Below, piece after piece: positions 26,222 to 34,517 of a stretch of 64,000 nucleotides of DNA (within the stretch, counting starts at the first letter, position 1; each line of letters starts with the position of its first letter). The position numbers and the translations under genes were made by a program. The DNA comes from Flavobacterium limnophilum (lineage in GTDB: Bacteria > Bacteroidota > Bacteroidia > Flavobacteriales > Flavobacteriaceae): positions 3,100,001 through 3,164,000 of the forward strand of contig NZ_CP114289.2 of assembly GCF_027111315.2 (NCBI RefSeq). Direction: 5' to 3'. Below the pieces are notes generated by a model, which was not told where the DNA came from, searched no databases, and saw only the letters and a program-made list of their open reading frames with translations.

Positions 26222-26773
26222 TTATAATTTGCTTTTTAGATCCATAACATAAGACGCCACTAACCAACGCTCATGTTTGCTCAATTGATTGGCGTGTGAA
26301 CCCATCATGTTTAGACCATAAGTTTCAACATGAAAAACACTTCCTTCATTGATTACCCTGTCTTTGTAATTAGGAACACCCAAGAACTTTCCTTGTTTAA
26401 CCAATTTTCCTTGACCATCTCCAGTTTCACCGTGACAAATGCCACAATAAATATTAAAAAGACCTTTTGCTTTTTCCATGTCTTTTTCAGACAATGCACC
26501 AAGAGGCGAAGGCAGATTTGCGGCTTTCACGGCAAGCAAAGCTTCAGGAGTATCAGGATATTCATAAACTTCAAAACCTCTGTTTATGCTGCCTTCTGCA
26601 GGAAGCTGTCCTTCTTTTCCACCCTTAAAAACATCCGCTTGAGAATAAGTACCATAACTTACTGGCTCATACATATTAGGCATGTATTGATAATTTGGTT
26701 TCAGGTTGTCCTTACAAGACGAAACTAAAATAGTAATACCTACTAAAAGTGTTATTTTATATATGCTTTTCAT
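26222..26773 (-). CDS. actE: Alternative complex III monoheme cytochrome ActE
   Basis: 183 residues from the ATG at 26771-26773; a GTG 6 bp upstream would add two residues. It has a lipoprotein signal (ITLLVGITILVSSC) and a single c-type heme motif in IYCGICHGETGDGQGKLVK, with a likely Met ligand in GLNMMGSHANQL. ActE is the membrane-anchored monoheme subunit that passes electrons from the ActA hemes toward the terminal oxidase. The gene lies 3 bp before the actD stop side and 27 bp from actF. Confidence 0.94.
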   Translation of the reverse strand: MKSIYKITLLVGITILVSSCKDNLKPNYQYMPNMYEPVSYGTYSQADVFKGGKEGQLPAEGSINRGFEVYEYPDTPEALLAVKAANLPSPLGALSEKDMEKAKGLFNIYCGICHGETGDGQGKLVKQGKFLGVPNYKDRVINEGSVFHVETYGLNMMGSHANQLSKHERWLVASYVMDLKSKL

Positions 26774-26782
26774 ATCCACTTA

Positions 26783-27307
26783 TTAATGCTTTTCAATTAC
26801 TTTAACTTCTACTGCTCCTGTTTTTTCGAAAAAAGAAACAAGTTCTTCTTCGTTGTTGTTTACTGCAACTTCCATCAAGAAATGGTCATCGGTAGTACGC
26901 ACATCCGGGTTTTCTGCTTCTTTGAAAGGCCATAATCTACTTCTCATGTAAAAAGTGATAACCATTAAGTGAGCCGCAAAAAACACGGTTTCTTCAAACA
27001 TGATTGGCACGAAAGAAGGCATGTTTTCTATGTAACTGAAACTTGGTTTTCCTCCAATGTCTTGTGGCCAATCTTGAATCATGATGTAATTCATCATCCA
27101 AGTTCCAAAAGACAAACCGCACAAACCGTAAATGAAAGCACAAATAGCTAATCGTGTTGGCGCAAGTCCCATTGCTTTATCCAATCCGTGAACCGGAAAT
27201 GGAGTAAAAACTTCTTCAATATGATGATGGGCTGCGCGTGTTTTCTTTACGGCATCCATCAATATATCATCGTCATTATAAATGGCGTGTATTACTTTAT
27301 TACTCAT
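26783..27307 (-). CDS. actD: Alternative complex III subunit ActD (DUF3341)
   Basis: 174 residues with two central membrane helices (about 58-80 and 100-122), matching the DUF3341 family: IYNDDDILMDAVKKTRAAHHHIEEVFTPFPVHGLD, then GLAPTRLAICAFIYGLCG, KPSFSYIENMPSFVPIMFE and RTTDDHFLMEVA. ActD is a structural membrane subunit of the quinol:cytochrome c oxidoreductase without cofactors. Its ATG overlaps the actC stop by 8 bp, indicating translational coupling. Confidence 0.94.
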   Translation of the reverse strand: MSNKVIHAIYNDDDILMDAVKKTRAAHHHIEEVFTPFPVHGLDKAMGLAPTRLAICAFIYGLCGLSFGTWMMNYIMIQDWPQDIGGKPSFSYIENMPSFVPIMFEETVFFAAHLMVITFYMRSRLWPFKEAENPDVRTTDDHFLMEVAVNNNEEELVSFFEKTGAVEVKVIEKH

Positions 27308-28703
27308 GGTGTGAATCTTTATTTGCTGCTCTTTCTCTAATGTAATTATCTCCTGTTCCTTTCAATATTGTTTTAACCTCGGCTTGGGCTATCACTGGGA
27401 ATGTTCTAGCATACAACAAGAATAACACAAAGAAGAAACCTATTGTTCCAATGAATATTCCAATATCTACAAATGTTGGCGAGAACATTGTCCATGAGGA
27501 AGGAAGGTAATCTCTGTGTAACGAAGTTACGATAATTACAAACCTTTCGAACCACATTCCAATATTTACAACAATGGAGATAATGAAAGAGAACATAATA
27601 CTTGTTCTTAATTTTTTGAACCACATAAATTGTGGAGAGAAAACGTTGCAAGTCATCATTGACCAGTAAGCCCACCAGTAAGGCCCGGTAGCTCTGTTCA
27701 AAAATGCATATTGTTCGTATTCAACACCTGAATACCATGCAACGAAAAGTTCCGTGATATAAGCAACACCAACGATAGAACCTGTAATCATGATGATGAT
27801 GTTCATCAATTCGATGTGCTGAATGGTAATGTAAGCTTCAAGATTGGAAACTTTTCTCATAATGATAAGCAAGGTGTTTACCATTGCAAATCCAGAGAAA
27901 ACGGCTCCAGCAACAAAGTATGGAGGGAAAATTGTGGTATGCCATCCTGGAATAACGGAAGTGGCAAAGTCCATCGATACAATCGTGTGTACAGAAAGTA
28001 CAAGTGGCGTTGCCAAACCTGCAAGAACCAAGGAAACTTCCTCAAAACGTTGCCAGTCTTTTGCTCTACCGCTCCATCCAAAACTCAAAATAGAATATAT
28101 TCTTTTATTGAAAGGAGTTATTGCCCTGTCCCTAAGCATTGCAAAATCAGGTAACAAACCTGTCCACCAGAAAACCAATGACACAGAAAGGTAAGTAGAG
28201 ATTGCAAATACGTCCCAAAGTAATGGCGAGTTAAAGTTTACCCAAAGTGAACCAAATTGATTCGGAATTGGAACAACCCAGTAAGCCAACCATGGACGAC
28301 CCATGTGGATGATTGGAAACAAACCTGCTTGAATTACAGAGAAGATGGTCATCGCTTCCGCAGAACGGTTAATTGCCATTCTCCATCGCTGACGGAACAA
28401 TAAAAGTACCGCTGAAATCAAGGTTCCTGCGTGACCAATACCAACCCACCAAACGAAGTTGGTAATATCCCAAGCCCAACCTACTGTTTTGTTTAATCCC
28501 CAAGTTCCGATACCGGTAGAAATGGTGTAAATAATACAGCCCAATCCCCAAAGGAAGGCTATTAATGCGATTGAAAACACAATCCACCATTGCTTGTTGG
28601 CTTTACCTTCGACAGGTGCAGCAACATCTACTGTTACATCGTGATAAGATTTATCACCTATGATTAAAGGTTTTCTAATGGGTGCGTCGTATATATGAGA
28701 CAT
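27300..28703 (-). CDS. actC: Alternative complex III quinol-oxidising membrane subunit ActC (NrfD family)
   Basis: 467 residues with about ten membrane helices and the NrfD/PsrC pattern, for example WVGIGHAGTLISAVLLLFRQRWRMAINRSAEAMTIF near 88-123 and PFVADIGIFIG-like PTFVDIGIFIGTIGFFFVLFLLYART near the C-terminus. ActC forms the quinol-binding site against the iron-sulfur subunit ActB. It follows actB by 28 bp and overlaps actD by 8 bp. Confidence 0.95.
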   Translation of the reverse strand: MSHIYDAPIRKPLIIGDKSYHDVTVDVAAPVEGKANKQWWIVFSIALIAFLWGLGCIIYTISTGIGTWGLNKTVGWAWDITNFVWWVGIGHAGTLISAVLLLFRQRWRMAINRSAEAMTIFSVIQAGLFPIIHMGRPWLAYWVVPIPNQFGSLWVNFNSPLLWDVFAISTYLSVSLVFWWTGLLPDFAMLRDRAITPFNKRIYSILSFGWSGRAKDWQRFEEVSLVLAGLATPLVLSVHTIVSMDFATSVIPGWHTTIFPPYFVAGAVFSGFAMVNTLLIIMRKVSNLEAYITIQHIELMNIIIMITGSIVGVAYITELFVAWYSGVEYEQYAFLNRATGPYWWAYWSMMTCNVFSPQFMWFKKLRTSIMFSFIISIVVNIGMWFERFVIIVTSLHRDYLPSSWTMFSPTFVDIGIFIGTIGFFFVLFLLYARTFPVIAQAEVKTILKGTGDNYIRERAANKDSHHE

Positions 28704-28731
28704 AATCCTTTAAATTGATTTTTAATTTATC

Positions 28732-31700
28732 TTAAGTATTTCTAACTTTTACGTGGTAAATCACATTTGGTTTTGTTCCAACATGCTCCAACAAATGATA
28801 CATTCTTTCGTCTTCCAACAATTTGGCAACTTGACTTTCTTTATCATTAACATCACCAAAAACCATCGCTCCAGTAGTACAGGCACTAGAACAAGCTGTT
28901 TGGAATTCACCGTCAACTATTACTCTTCCTTCGTTTTTGGCAGCCAAAATAGTCGCTTGTGTTTTTTGAATACACATAGAACATTTTTCCATTACCCCAC
29001 GAGAACGAACACTTACATCTGGATTCAACACCATGCGACCCAAGTCGTCATTCATGTGGAAATCAAATTCGCTGTTTTTGTTGTACAAGAACCAGTTAAA
29101 ACGACGTACTTTATAAGGACAGTTGTTTGCACAGTAACGAGTACCAACACATCTGTTGTAAGCCATGTGGTTTTGACCTTGACGGCTGTGAGAAGTTGCA
29201 GCAACAGGACAAACTGTTTCACAAGGTGCGTGATTACAGTGTTGACACATTACAGGTTGGAAAGCAACTTGTGGATTTTCTGATGCAACTTGCAATCTAT
29301 CAAATCCAGATAAAGAACCATTCCCTTCTCTGTCTCCAAAAACATAATCTCCAACTCCAACTCCAGAAAGATTTTCTTTCTCTTCATTGTCAGCGGCAAA
29401 AGTTTCTTCAGAAGAATAGTATCTGTCGATACGCAACCAGTGCATGTCACGACTTCTTCTTACTTCGGATTTACCAACAACAGGAACGTTGTTTTCGGCG
29501 TGGCAAGCAATAACGCAAGATCCACAACCAGTACAAGCATTCAAGTCGATGGAAAGATTGAAATGATGTCCAACAGAACGATCAAATGAATCCCATAAAT
29601 CTACCGTTGTAGCATTTACTTCTTTGTGATCCAAAGACACTTTTGGTTGTTCATTCCAGAATTCGGCACCTTGGGTATTGAATATTTCTAAAGTAGTTTC
29701 TTTAATAATATCCCCTCTTCCCATCAATGTTTTTTGACCTTGAACACAAGCAAATTGATGAACTCCATCTGCTTTTGCCAATGTAACTGATTGTACATTG
29801 TTGAAACCTTTATATAATGAGTAAGCATTTACACCTACTTGCATTTCTTCTTTTAACGCTGCTTTTTTACCATAACCGAAAGCCAAACCAACAGTTCCAG
29901 CAGCTTGTCCTGGTTGAACAATTACTGGCACGTTTTCTAGTTTCGCTCCATCGGCAGTAGTAATGGTGGCATAACTTCCGTCTAAGCCTCCATCAGCAAC
30001 AATTTCGTTTGACAATTCCAATTTATTGGCATCGGCAGCCGAAACAGTAACATAATTATCCCAAGAAACTCTCGTGATTGGATCCGGGAATTCTTGCAAC
30101 CAAGGGTTGTTCGCTTGTTGACCGTCACCCAAACCAGTTTTGGTATATAAAACCAATTCAAGTCCTTGTGCAGCTTTTGATTGTGCCAATGCATTTGCAG
30201 CACCTGTATAATCAGCTGTTCCACCTGCGGTCGAAGGTATTGCTCCAACATAAACTCCGTCGTGCAATACTTTATTCCAAGTAGAACCTGAAATGATTGA
30301 CGCCGAATTTGCTTTTAAATAATCGTAGAATGTTCCTGGAATACCATTCAAAGACAATAAAACGTCTTGAAATTGCTTGGTATCGAATAAAGGACGAATA
30401 GTAGGTTGAGTCAAACCATAAGTCCCTTTCGTGATGCTCACATCTCCCCAAGATTCTAAATAGTGAGGGGCTGCAGCAGCTATCGTAGTAATTGAAGCAG
30501 TTTCGTCTTCTTTCAAAGAAAAGCTGGCCGAAAGACTTACTTTTTTCAATCCTTCAACAAAATCTTTTGAATTTGGCAAAGTATAAACTGGATTCACGCC
30601 ACTCATGATCAATGTATGAACGCTTCCTGCTTTCATGTCATTAACCAACTGGGCTACTTTTTGGCTAGATCCTTTTCTGATTTGTCTTGTTCCAACAGTA
30701 GAAAAAGATTCACTAGACAACACTTGATTGATGGCCAAAACCAACAATTGTGCATTTTTATCTTGAATACCGGAAACCAAAACCCCTTTGCTTCCAGCAG
30801 CTTTCAACTGTTGGGCAGCTTTGGCAACTTCAGCTTTATATTTGGCATCTAAAGTCACCGGAACCGAAGCTCCAACAACTACATTATATATATGCACCAA
30901 TGCTTGCTTTTGATTGGCGGTTGACATTGCAACACGTTTGTCGGCAGCAGCACCAGACAAAGTCATATTCGCTTCGAATTGGAAATGACGAGATATTTTT
31001 TTGTTTCCTTGTGGTCCTTGTGGAATTCTTCCTTTGGCATAACCGGAATCATAGCTTCCACCTTGCCAGTCTCCAAGGAAATCCGCTCCAACGGAAACAA
31101 TGGTTGATGCTTTTGAAAAGTCGTAATCAACCAAAGCTCTTTCACCGTAAACCGTTTCGAATGCATCCAAAGTTTCCGATTCAGAAACTGCATCGTAGAT
31201 AACGTGTTTTGCATTTGGATTTTTTCCCAAGAACTCGGCAATCAACTTTTCAGTTGATGGACTTGCCAATGTACCTGTCAAAAGAACAACTTGTCCTCCT
31301 TTGGCTTTGGCATCAGCCAAACCTGATTTAATTTTCGAATCAACCTCAGACCAAGAAGCTTTTTTACCGGCAATCTTTGGTTCTTTCAAACGCATACTGT
31401 CATATAATGACAATACCGAGGCATGAATTCTGGCATTTGCCGAAAATTTGGCACCTGCAATCGTGTTGTTGTCTATCTTGATAGGACGACCTTCACGTGT
31501 TTTTACTAAAAGGTTGGCAAAATCAAAACCATCAAAAACCGAAGTCGCATAATAATCTGCAACTCCAGGAATGATTTGTTCTGGCTGTACTACATAAGGT
31601 ATCGACATGTGCACAGGACCTTCGCAAGCCGCAAGCGTGGCCGCCGCAGTACTGAATCCAACGTACTTTAAAAAATCACGACGTGATGTTGATGAAGATG

Positions 31701-31836
31701 ACAAAGCACCACCGTTTCCTAAAAACGCGTCAGTAGGAATTTCTTCAACAAATTCGTTATTTTTAAGCGCCTCAACAATAGAACTATTTCCGTCTAGTTC
31801 TTCAACACTTTTCCAGTATTTTTTGTTTGATGACAT
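28732..31836 (-). CDS. actB: Alternative complex III iron-sulfur/molybdopterin-like subunit ActB
   Basis: 1,034 residues. The N-terminus has a Tat-type signal inside a longer leader (SRRDFLKYVGFSTAAATLAAC, about 52-72), as in TAT-variant proteins of this family. Residues about 80-720 resemble a molybdopterin oxidoreductase that lacks a cofactor in characterised ACIII. Residues about 750-1,000 are a ferredoxin-like domain with four cysteine clusters: CTGCGSCVIACHAEN, CQHCNHAPCETVCPVAA, CVGTRYCANNCPYKVRRF and CSMCIQKTQ with a downstream CSSACTTGAM. It channels electrons from quinol in ActC to the hemes of ActA. It lies 98 bp after actA, with a strong hairpin in the gap. Confidence 0.95.
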   Translation of the reverse strand: MSSNKKYWKSVEELDGNSSIVEALKNNEFVEEIPTDAFLGNGGALSSSSTSRRDFLKYVGFSTAAATLAACEGPVHMSIPYVVQPEQIIPGVADYYATSVFDGFDFANLLVKTREGRPIKIDNNTIAGAKFSANARIHASVLSLYDSMRLKEPKIAGKKASWSEVDSKIKSGLADAKAKGGQVVLLTGTLASPSTEKLIAEFLGKNPNAKHVIYDAVSESETLDAFETVYGERALVDYDFSKASTIVSVGADFLGDWQGGSYDSGYAKGRIPQGPQGNKKISRHFQFEANMTLSGAAADKRVAMSTANQKQALVHIYNVVVGASVPVTLDAKYKAEVAKAAQQLKAAGSKGVLVSGIQDKNAQLLVLAINQVLSSESFSTVGTRQIRKGSSQKVAQLVNDMKAGSVHTLIMSGVNPVYTLPNSKDFVEGLKKVSLSASFSLKEDETASITTIAAAAPHYLESWGDVSITKGTYGLTQPTIRPLFDTKQFQDVLLSLNGIPGTFYDYLKANSASIISGSTWNKVLHDGVYVGAIPSTAGGTADYTGAANALAQSKAAQGLELVLYTKTGLGDGQQANNPWLQEFPDPITRVSWDNYVTVSAADANKLELSNEIVADGGLDGSYATITTADGAKLENVPVIVQPGQAAGTVGLAFGYGKKAALKEEMQVGVNAYSLYKGFNNVQSVTLAKADGVHQFACVQGQKTLMGRGDIIKETTLEIFNTQGAEFWNEQPKVSLDHKEVNATTVDLWDSFDRSVGHHFNLSIDLNACTGCGSCVIACHAENNVPVVGKSEVRRSRDMHWLRIDRYYSSEETFAADNEEKENLSGVGVGDYVFGDREGNGSLSGFDRLQVASENPQVAFQPVMCQHCNHAPCETVCPVAATSHSRQGQNHMAYNRCVGTRYCANNCPYKVRRFNWFLYNKNSEFDFHMNDDLGRMVLNPDVSVRSRGVMEKCSMCIQKTQATILAAKNEGRVIVDGEFQTACSSACTTGAMVFGDVNDKESQVAKLLEDERMYHLLEHVGTKPNVIYHVKVRNT

Positions 31837-31884
31837 ATTCTATATAAATATTAGCTTCTTAATTTTTTGTTTCAAGTTTCTTTT

Positions 31885-31930
31885 GTTTCAAGTTTAGAGT
31901 TTCAACAACCTGAAACTTTAAACTTGAAAC
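31885..31930. repeat. Long hairpin between actA and actB
   Basis: Two 20-nt arms (31885-31904 and 31911-31930) pair at 19 of 20 positions around a 6-nt loop; further TTTCAAGTTTC words lie at 31870-31880. On the transcribed strand no T-run follows, so it is not a normal terminator for actA. It would be a stable intercistronic structure. Confidence 0.85.
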
Positions 31931-31934
31931 TTTT

Positions 31935-33275
31935 TTAATAGTGGCATTTACCACATTCCAATCCTCCCATTTGCGCTGCAGTCAATTTGTCTACACCGTA
32001 TTTTTTGGAAAGCTGTTCGTGAATTTTTTTGTAATAGTCGTTTCCTTCGGTTTTGACTTCGGTTTTTCTGTGGCAATCCACGCACCATTTCATTGTTAAT
32101 GGAGCAAATTGTTTTTGAATTTCATAAGTTTGAACTGGTCCGTGACAAGTTTGACATTCAACGCCTGCAACATTTACGTGTTGTGAGTGATTGAAGTACA
32201 CAAAACTTTGCAAATTGTGGATACGAACCCATTTAACAGGCTGTGTTTTACCTGTATATTTCTGGGCATCTTTATCCCAACCAACGGCTTTGTATAATTT
32301 TGCAATCTCCTTGTCGTAGAAATCTTTAGAATATTCAGCAGTGGCAGTTGTATCTGAAACCTCAGAAATATTTTTGTGACAGTTCATACAAACATTCAAG
32401 GAAGGAATCCCGGCTGATTTCCCAACTCTTGCTGCCGAGTGACAGTAGTTACAGTCGATTCCATTGCTTCCTGCGTGAATTCTATGAGAATAATGTATTG
32501 GCTGAATTGGCGCATAATCTTGGTCAACACCAACTTGCATTAAATACCCATAGACAAAAAATCCGCTGGCCAACAACAAGAATATTGAAGTTACCAATAC
32601 CAAGAATTGGTTTTTAACGAATGCTTTCCATATAGGTAAAGTCGGTTCTTTTGGAGCAACATTAATTCCATTTGCAGCAGCTACTTTTCTTAAAACATTG
32701 TTCACCAAGAACAACATCACGATTAGTATTGCCATTATCAATGACAAAGCACCTAGAATAACATTATTTGAAATCCCTCCTTCATTGACATCTGCACCAG
32801 GAAGTTTTTCTCCTGCAGCCGGAGCTGCCGCTGCCGCTTTCTCCTCCATTGTATAAGCAATGATATTATCAATATCAGCCTCAGACAATTGCGGAAACGC
32901 AGTCATTGGAACCTTGTTGTTAGCTTCAAACACTTTAACCGCTTGGGCATCACCTGATTTTATCAAATCGCCACTATTGTGAATCCATTTATAAAGCCAC
33001 GCTTTGTCATACTTGGCACCAACACCTCTAAGAGCAGGACCTGTTGCTTTTGCATCCAATTTATGACATGCAGCACAATTTGTATTGAAAATCTCTTTCC
33101 CTTTCACGGCATCACCGCCTGTTGTGGCTGCTGGTGCCGCAGTTGCTTCTGCAGGGGCTGGAGTTGCTGCCGGAGCTGCATCTTGTGCAAATGAACTCAA
33201 GGATAAAGCCAGCATCAACGCTAAGCTTAAATATAATTTCCTTGTAATCGAATTATGGTTACCCATCTTTTTCAT
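31935..33275 (-). CDS. actA: Alternative complex III multiheme cytochrome ActA
   Basis: 446 residues. A signal peptide (LSLALMLALSLSSFAQ) is followed by an Ala/Pro-rich linker and a mono-heme cytochrome c domain (FNTNCAACHKLDAKATGPAL, Met in VPMTAFPQL). Two membrane helices follow (about 170-190 and 222-245), then a C-terminal domain with five heme motifs: CNYCH, CMNCH, CQTCH, CVDCH and CGKCH at the very end. That is six CxxCH in total, compared with five in the core ActA domain, so this ActA carries an extra N-terminal cytochrome c module. It is the first gene of the respiratory operon, with a promoter at 33367-33397. Confidence 0.94.
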   Translation of the reverse strand: MKKMGNHNSITRKLYLSLALMLALSLSSFAQDAAPAATPAPAEATAAPAATTGGDAVKGKEIFNTNCAACHKLDAKATGPALRGVGAKYDKAWLYKWIHNSGDLIKSGDAQAVKVFEANNKVPMTAFPQLSEADIDNIIAYTMEEKAAAAAPAAGEKLPGADVNEGGISNNVILGALSLIMAILIVMLFLVNNVLRKVAAANGINVAPKEPTLPIWKAFVKNQFLVLVTSIFLLLASGFFVYGYLMQVGVDQDYAPIQPIHYSHRIHAGSNGIDCNYCHSAARVGKSAGIPSLNVCMNCHKNISEVSDTTATAEYSKDFYDKEIAKLYKAVGWDKDAQKYTGKTQPVKWVRIHNLQSFVYFNHSQHVNVAGVECQTCHGPVQTYEIQKQFAPLTMKWCVDCHRKTEVKTEGNDYYKKIHEQLSKKYGVDKLTAAQMGGLECGKCHY

Positions 33276-33366
33276 ATAGTATAGTAATTATCTACAGTAT
33301 TGATATTTGATATGACTTTTTTCAAATGTAAAATATGATAAAAATCACTTTTTAAAAAATATTGGA

Positions 33367-33397
33367 CAAAAATACACTTTAAGAACTATTCTCAAAA
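33367..33397 (-). promoter_or_regulatory. act-cox operon promoter
   Basis: Minus-strand TTTTG (33393-33397), 18-bp spacer, TATTTTTG (33367-33374). This matches the Bacteroidota consensus and would give a leader of about 85 nt before actA. Confidence 0.7.
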
Positions 33398-33471
33398 CCT
33401 TAAAATAGTCTTAAATATAATTTATATTCATTCTAAATAATTATTACATTTTAGTTTTAACGTTTAAACAC

Positions 33472-33479
33472 TATTTTTG
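33472..33479 (+). promoter_or_regulatory. -7 box of the SPOR-domain gene
   Basis: TATTTTTG matches TAnnTTTG. It overlaps an upstream in-frame TTG at 33477, which therefore cannot be the start codon; the ATG at 33498 is used instead. Confidence 0.6.
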
Positions 33480-33497
33480 TATAAAAACATTCAGATT

Positions 33498-33887
33498 ATG
33501 AGAATTATAGCATACAAAAAAATCTTTTTATCCTCTTTGTTATTAGTTGTTTTGGCACCAAAAATGAAGGCTCAAGACCAAAATATCACAGTTAGTCAAG
33601 ACCCAAAATTCGAACAATTATTAAACGAAAAGAGAAAAATAAACACTTCTCTTACCGTAAATGACTCGTATAAAATTCAAATTTATAGCGGAGGAAGCGA
33701 AAACGCAAAAAAAACACTGAACGAATTCCGACAAGAATTTACAACTATCGACGCCACAATTGTTTTCAACACGCCTAATTACAAAGTTTGGGTTGGGAAT
33801 TTTAAAACTCGCATCGAAGCCGAAAGAAATTTGACAAATATCAAGGATAGATACAAAAATGTGCTTTTGATAAAGCCGAGTAGATAA
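33498..33887 (+). CDS. Exported SPOR-domain protein
   Basis: 129 residues from the ATG at 33498. A signal peptide (KKIFLSSLLLVVLAPKMKAQ) precedes a short linker and a C-terminal SPOR fold (about 58-127): YKIQIYSGGSENAKKTLNEFRQEF, then PNYKVWVGNFKTRIEAERNLTNIKDRYKNVLLIKP. SPOR domains bind denuded peptidoglycan glycans, often at division sites. It is divergent from the respiratory operon and transcribed alone, ending at the palindromic terminator 33911-33940. The precise role is unknown; a periplasmic cell-wall-binding protein is the safest description. Confidence 0.88.
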   Translation: MRIIAYKKIFLSSLLLVVLAPKMKAQDQNITVSQDPKFEQLLNEKRKINTSLTVNDSYKIQIYSGGSENAKKTLNEFRQEFTTIDATIVFNTPNYKVWVGNFKTRIEAERNLTNIKDRYKNVLLIKPSR

Positions 33888-33910
33888 TTTTTTTTTTACA
33901 TTTTAAACAA

Positions 33911-33940
33911 AAAAAAGCAACCCAATTGGGTTGCTTTTTT
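33911..33940. terminator. Terminator after the SPOR-domain gene
   Basis: A 30-bp palindrome with stem AAAAAAGCAACCC and its complement around AATT, followed by TTTTTT. It is symmetrical and can work in both directions. Confidence 0.85.
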
Positions 33941-33974
33941 TGTTTTGGAATTGTTTTGTTTGCCCTATTTGACG

Positions 33975-34039
33975 GGTACGGTTTACAAAACCGGACACTA
34001 TCCCACACAAGATATTTACTACATATCCGAGCAATCTAG
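33975..34039 (+). repeat. REP-like palindromic unit C
   Basis: Hairpin GGTACGGTTTACAAAACCGG, then ACACTATCCCACACAAGATATTTACTACATATCCGAGCAATC. The tail CATATCCGAGC matches unit B on its minus strand (CATATCCGAGCGATC). A further degenerate tail copy (GCACGATATATTTATTACAT) follows at about 34047-34070. Confidence 0.75.
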
Positions 34040-34088
34040 TTAACAGAGCACGATATATTTATTACATATATCAAGGACTATGAATTTC

Positions 34089-34373
34089 TTATAAAAATTT
34101 TATAATGAAAATTAGATATAATAAAATTACTATCGAATGAATTATAATCGAAATTATATTTATTTTTTCTTTGTTATAATATTTCCAAATATTTATTACC
34201 AGAAAGATCAAACTTAGTAATGGTAAAATTATCGGAGCTATTGTTTCTAATATCATTAGACCTGCCCCTGATGGAAATATTCTATATCTAATAACAATCA
34301 AAAACCATAATATTACGTAAAATAACATTGTCAAAAAAGCACTTTTGTGTTTTGGATTTTCTATTTTAAACAT
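34089..34373 (-). CDS. Small membrane protein of unknown function
   Basis: 94 residues with three hydrophobic segments (about 13-29, 40-62 and 73-93) and basic connecting loops; no known motif. It is more AT-rich than the flanking housekeeping genes and is preceded downstream by REP-like unit C, so it may be accessory. It lies between the SPOR gene and the infB terminator and is not part of the infB operon. The reading frame is clean and opens with MFKIENPKHKSAFL, but coding status is only moderately certain. Confidence 0.5.
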   Translation of the reverse strand: MFKIENPKHKSAFLTMLFYVILWFLIVIRYRIFPSGAGLMILETIAPIILPLLSLIFLVINIWKYYNKEKINIISIIIHSIVILLYLIFIIKFL

Positions 34374-34471
34374 TTAATTTATTTTAAAATTTATCTAAAG
34401 CTGAACAAAACAAATCTACTAAAAATTCTTACCATTTGAGAAAAACAATTAGCAACCATCCAAAAACAAAA

Positions 34472-34495
34472 AAAATCCCGATTGCTCGGGATTTT
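34472..34495 (-). terminator. Terminator of the rimP-nusA-infB operon
   Basis: Stem AAAATCCCGA / TCGGGATTTT with loop TTGC and a T-run on the minus strand, 22 bp beyond the infB stop codon. Confidence 0.9.
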
Positions 34496-34517
34496 CTATA
34501 TAAACTATATCGAAATT

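Noticed and set aside
28732..31836. ActB as an active molybdoenzyme
   Set aside because: Context (actA-F) identifies it as the ACIII subunit, whose molybdopterin-like domain is known to lack the cofactor.
33477..33497. TTG start of the SPOR-domain protein
   Set aside because: The TTG is part of the TATTTTTG -7 box and lies upstream of the likely transcription start.
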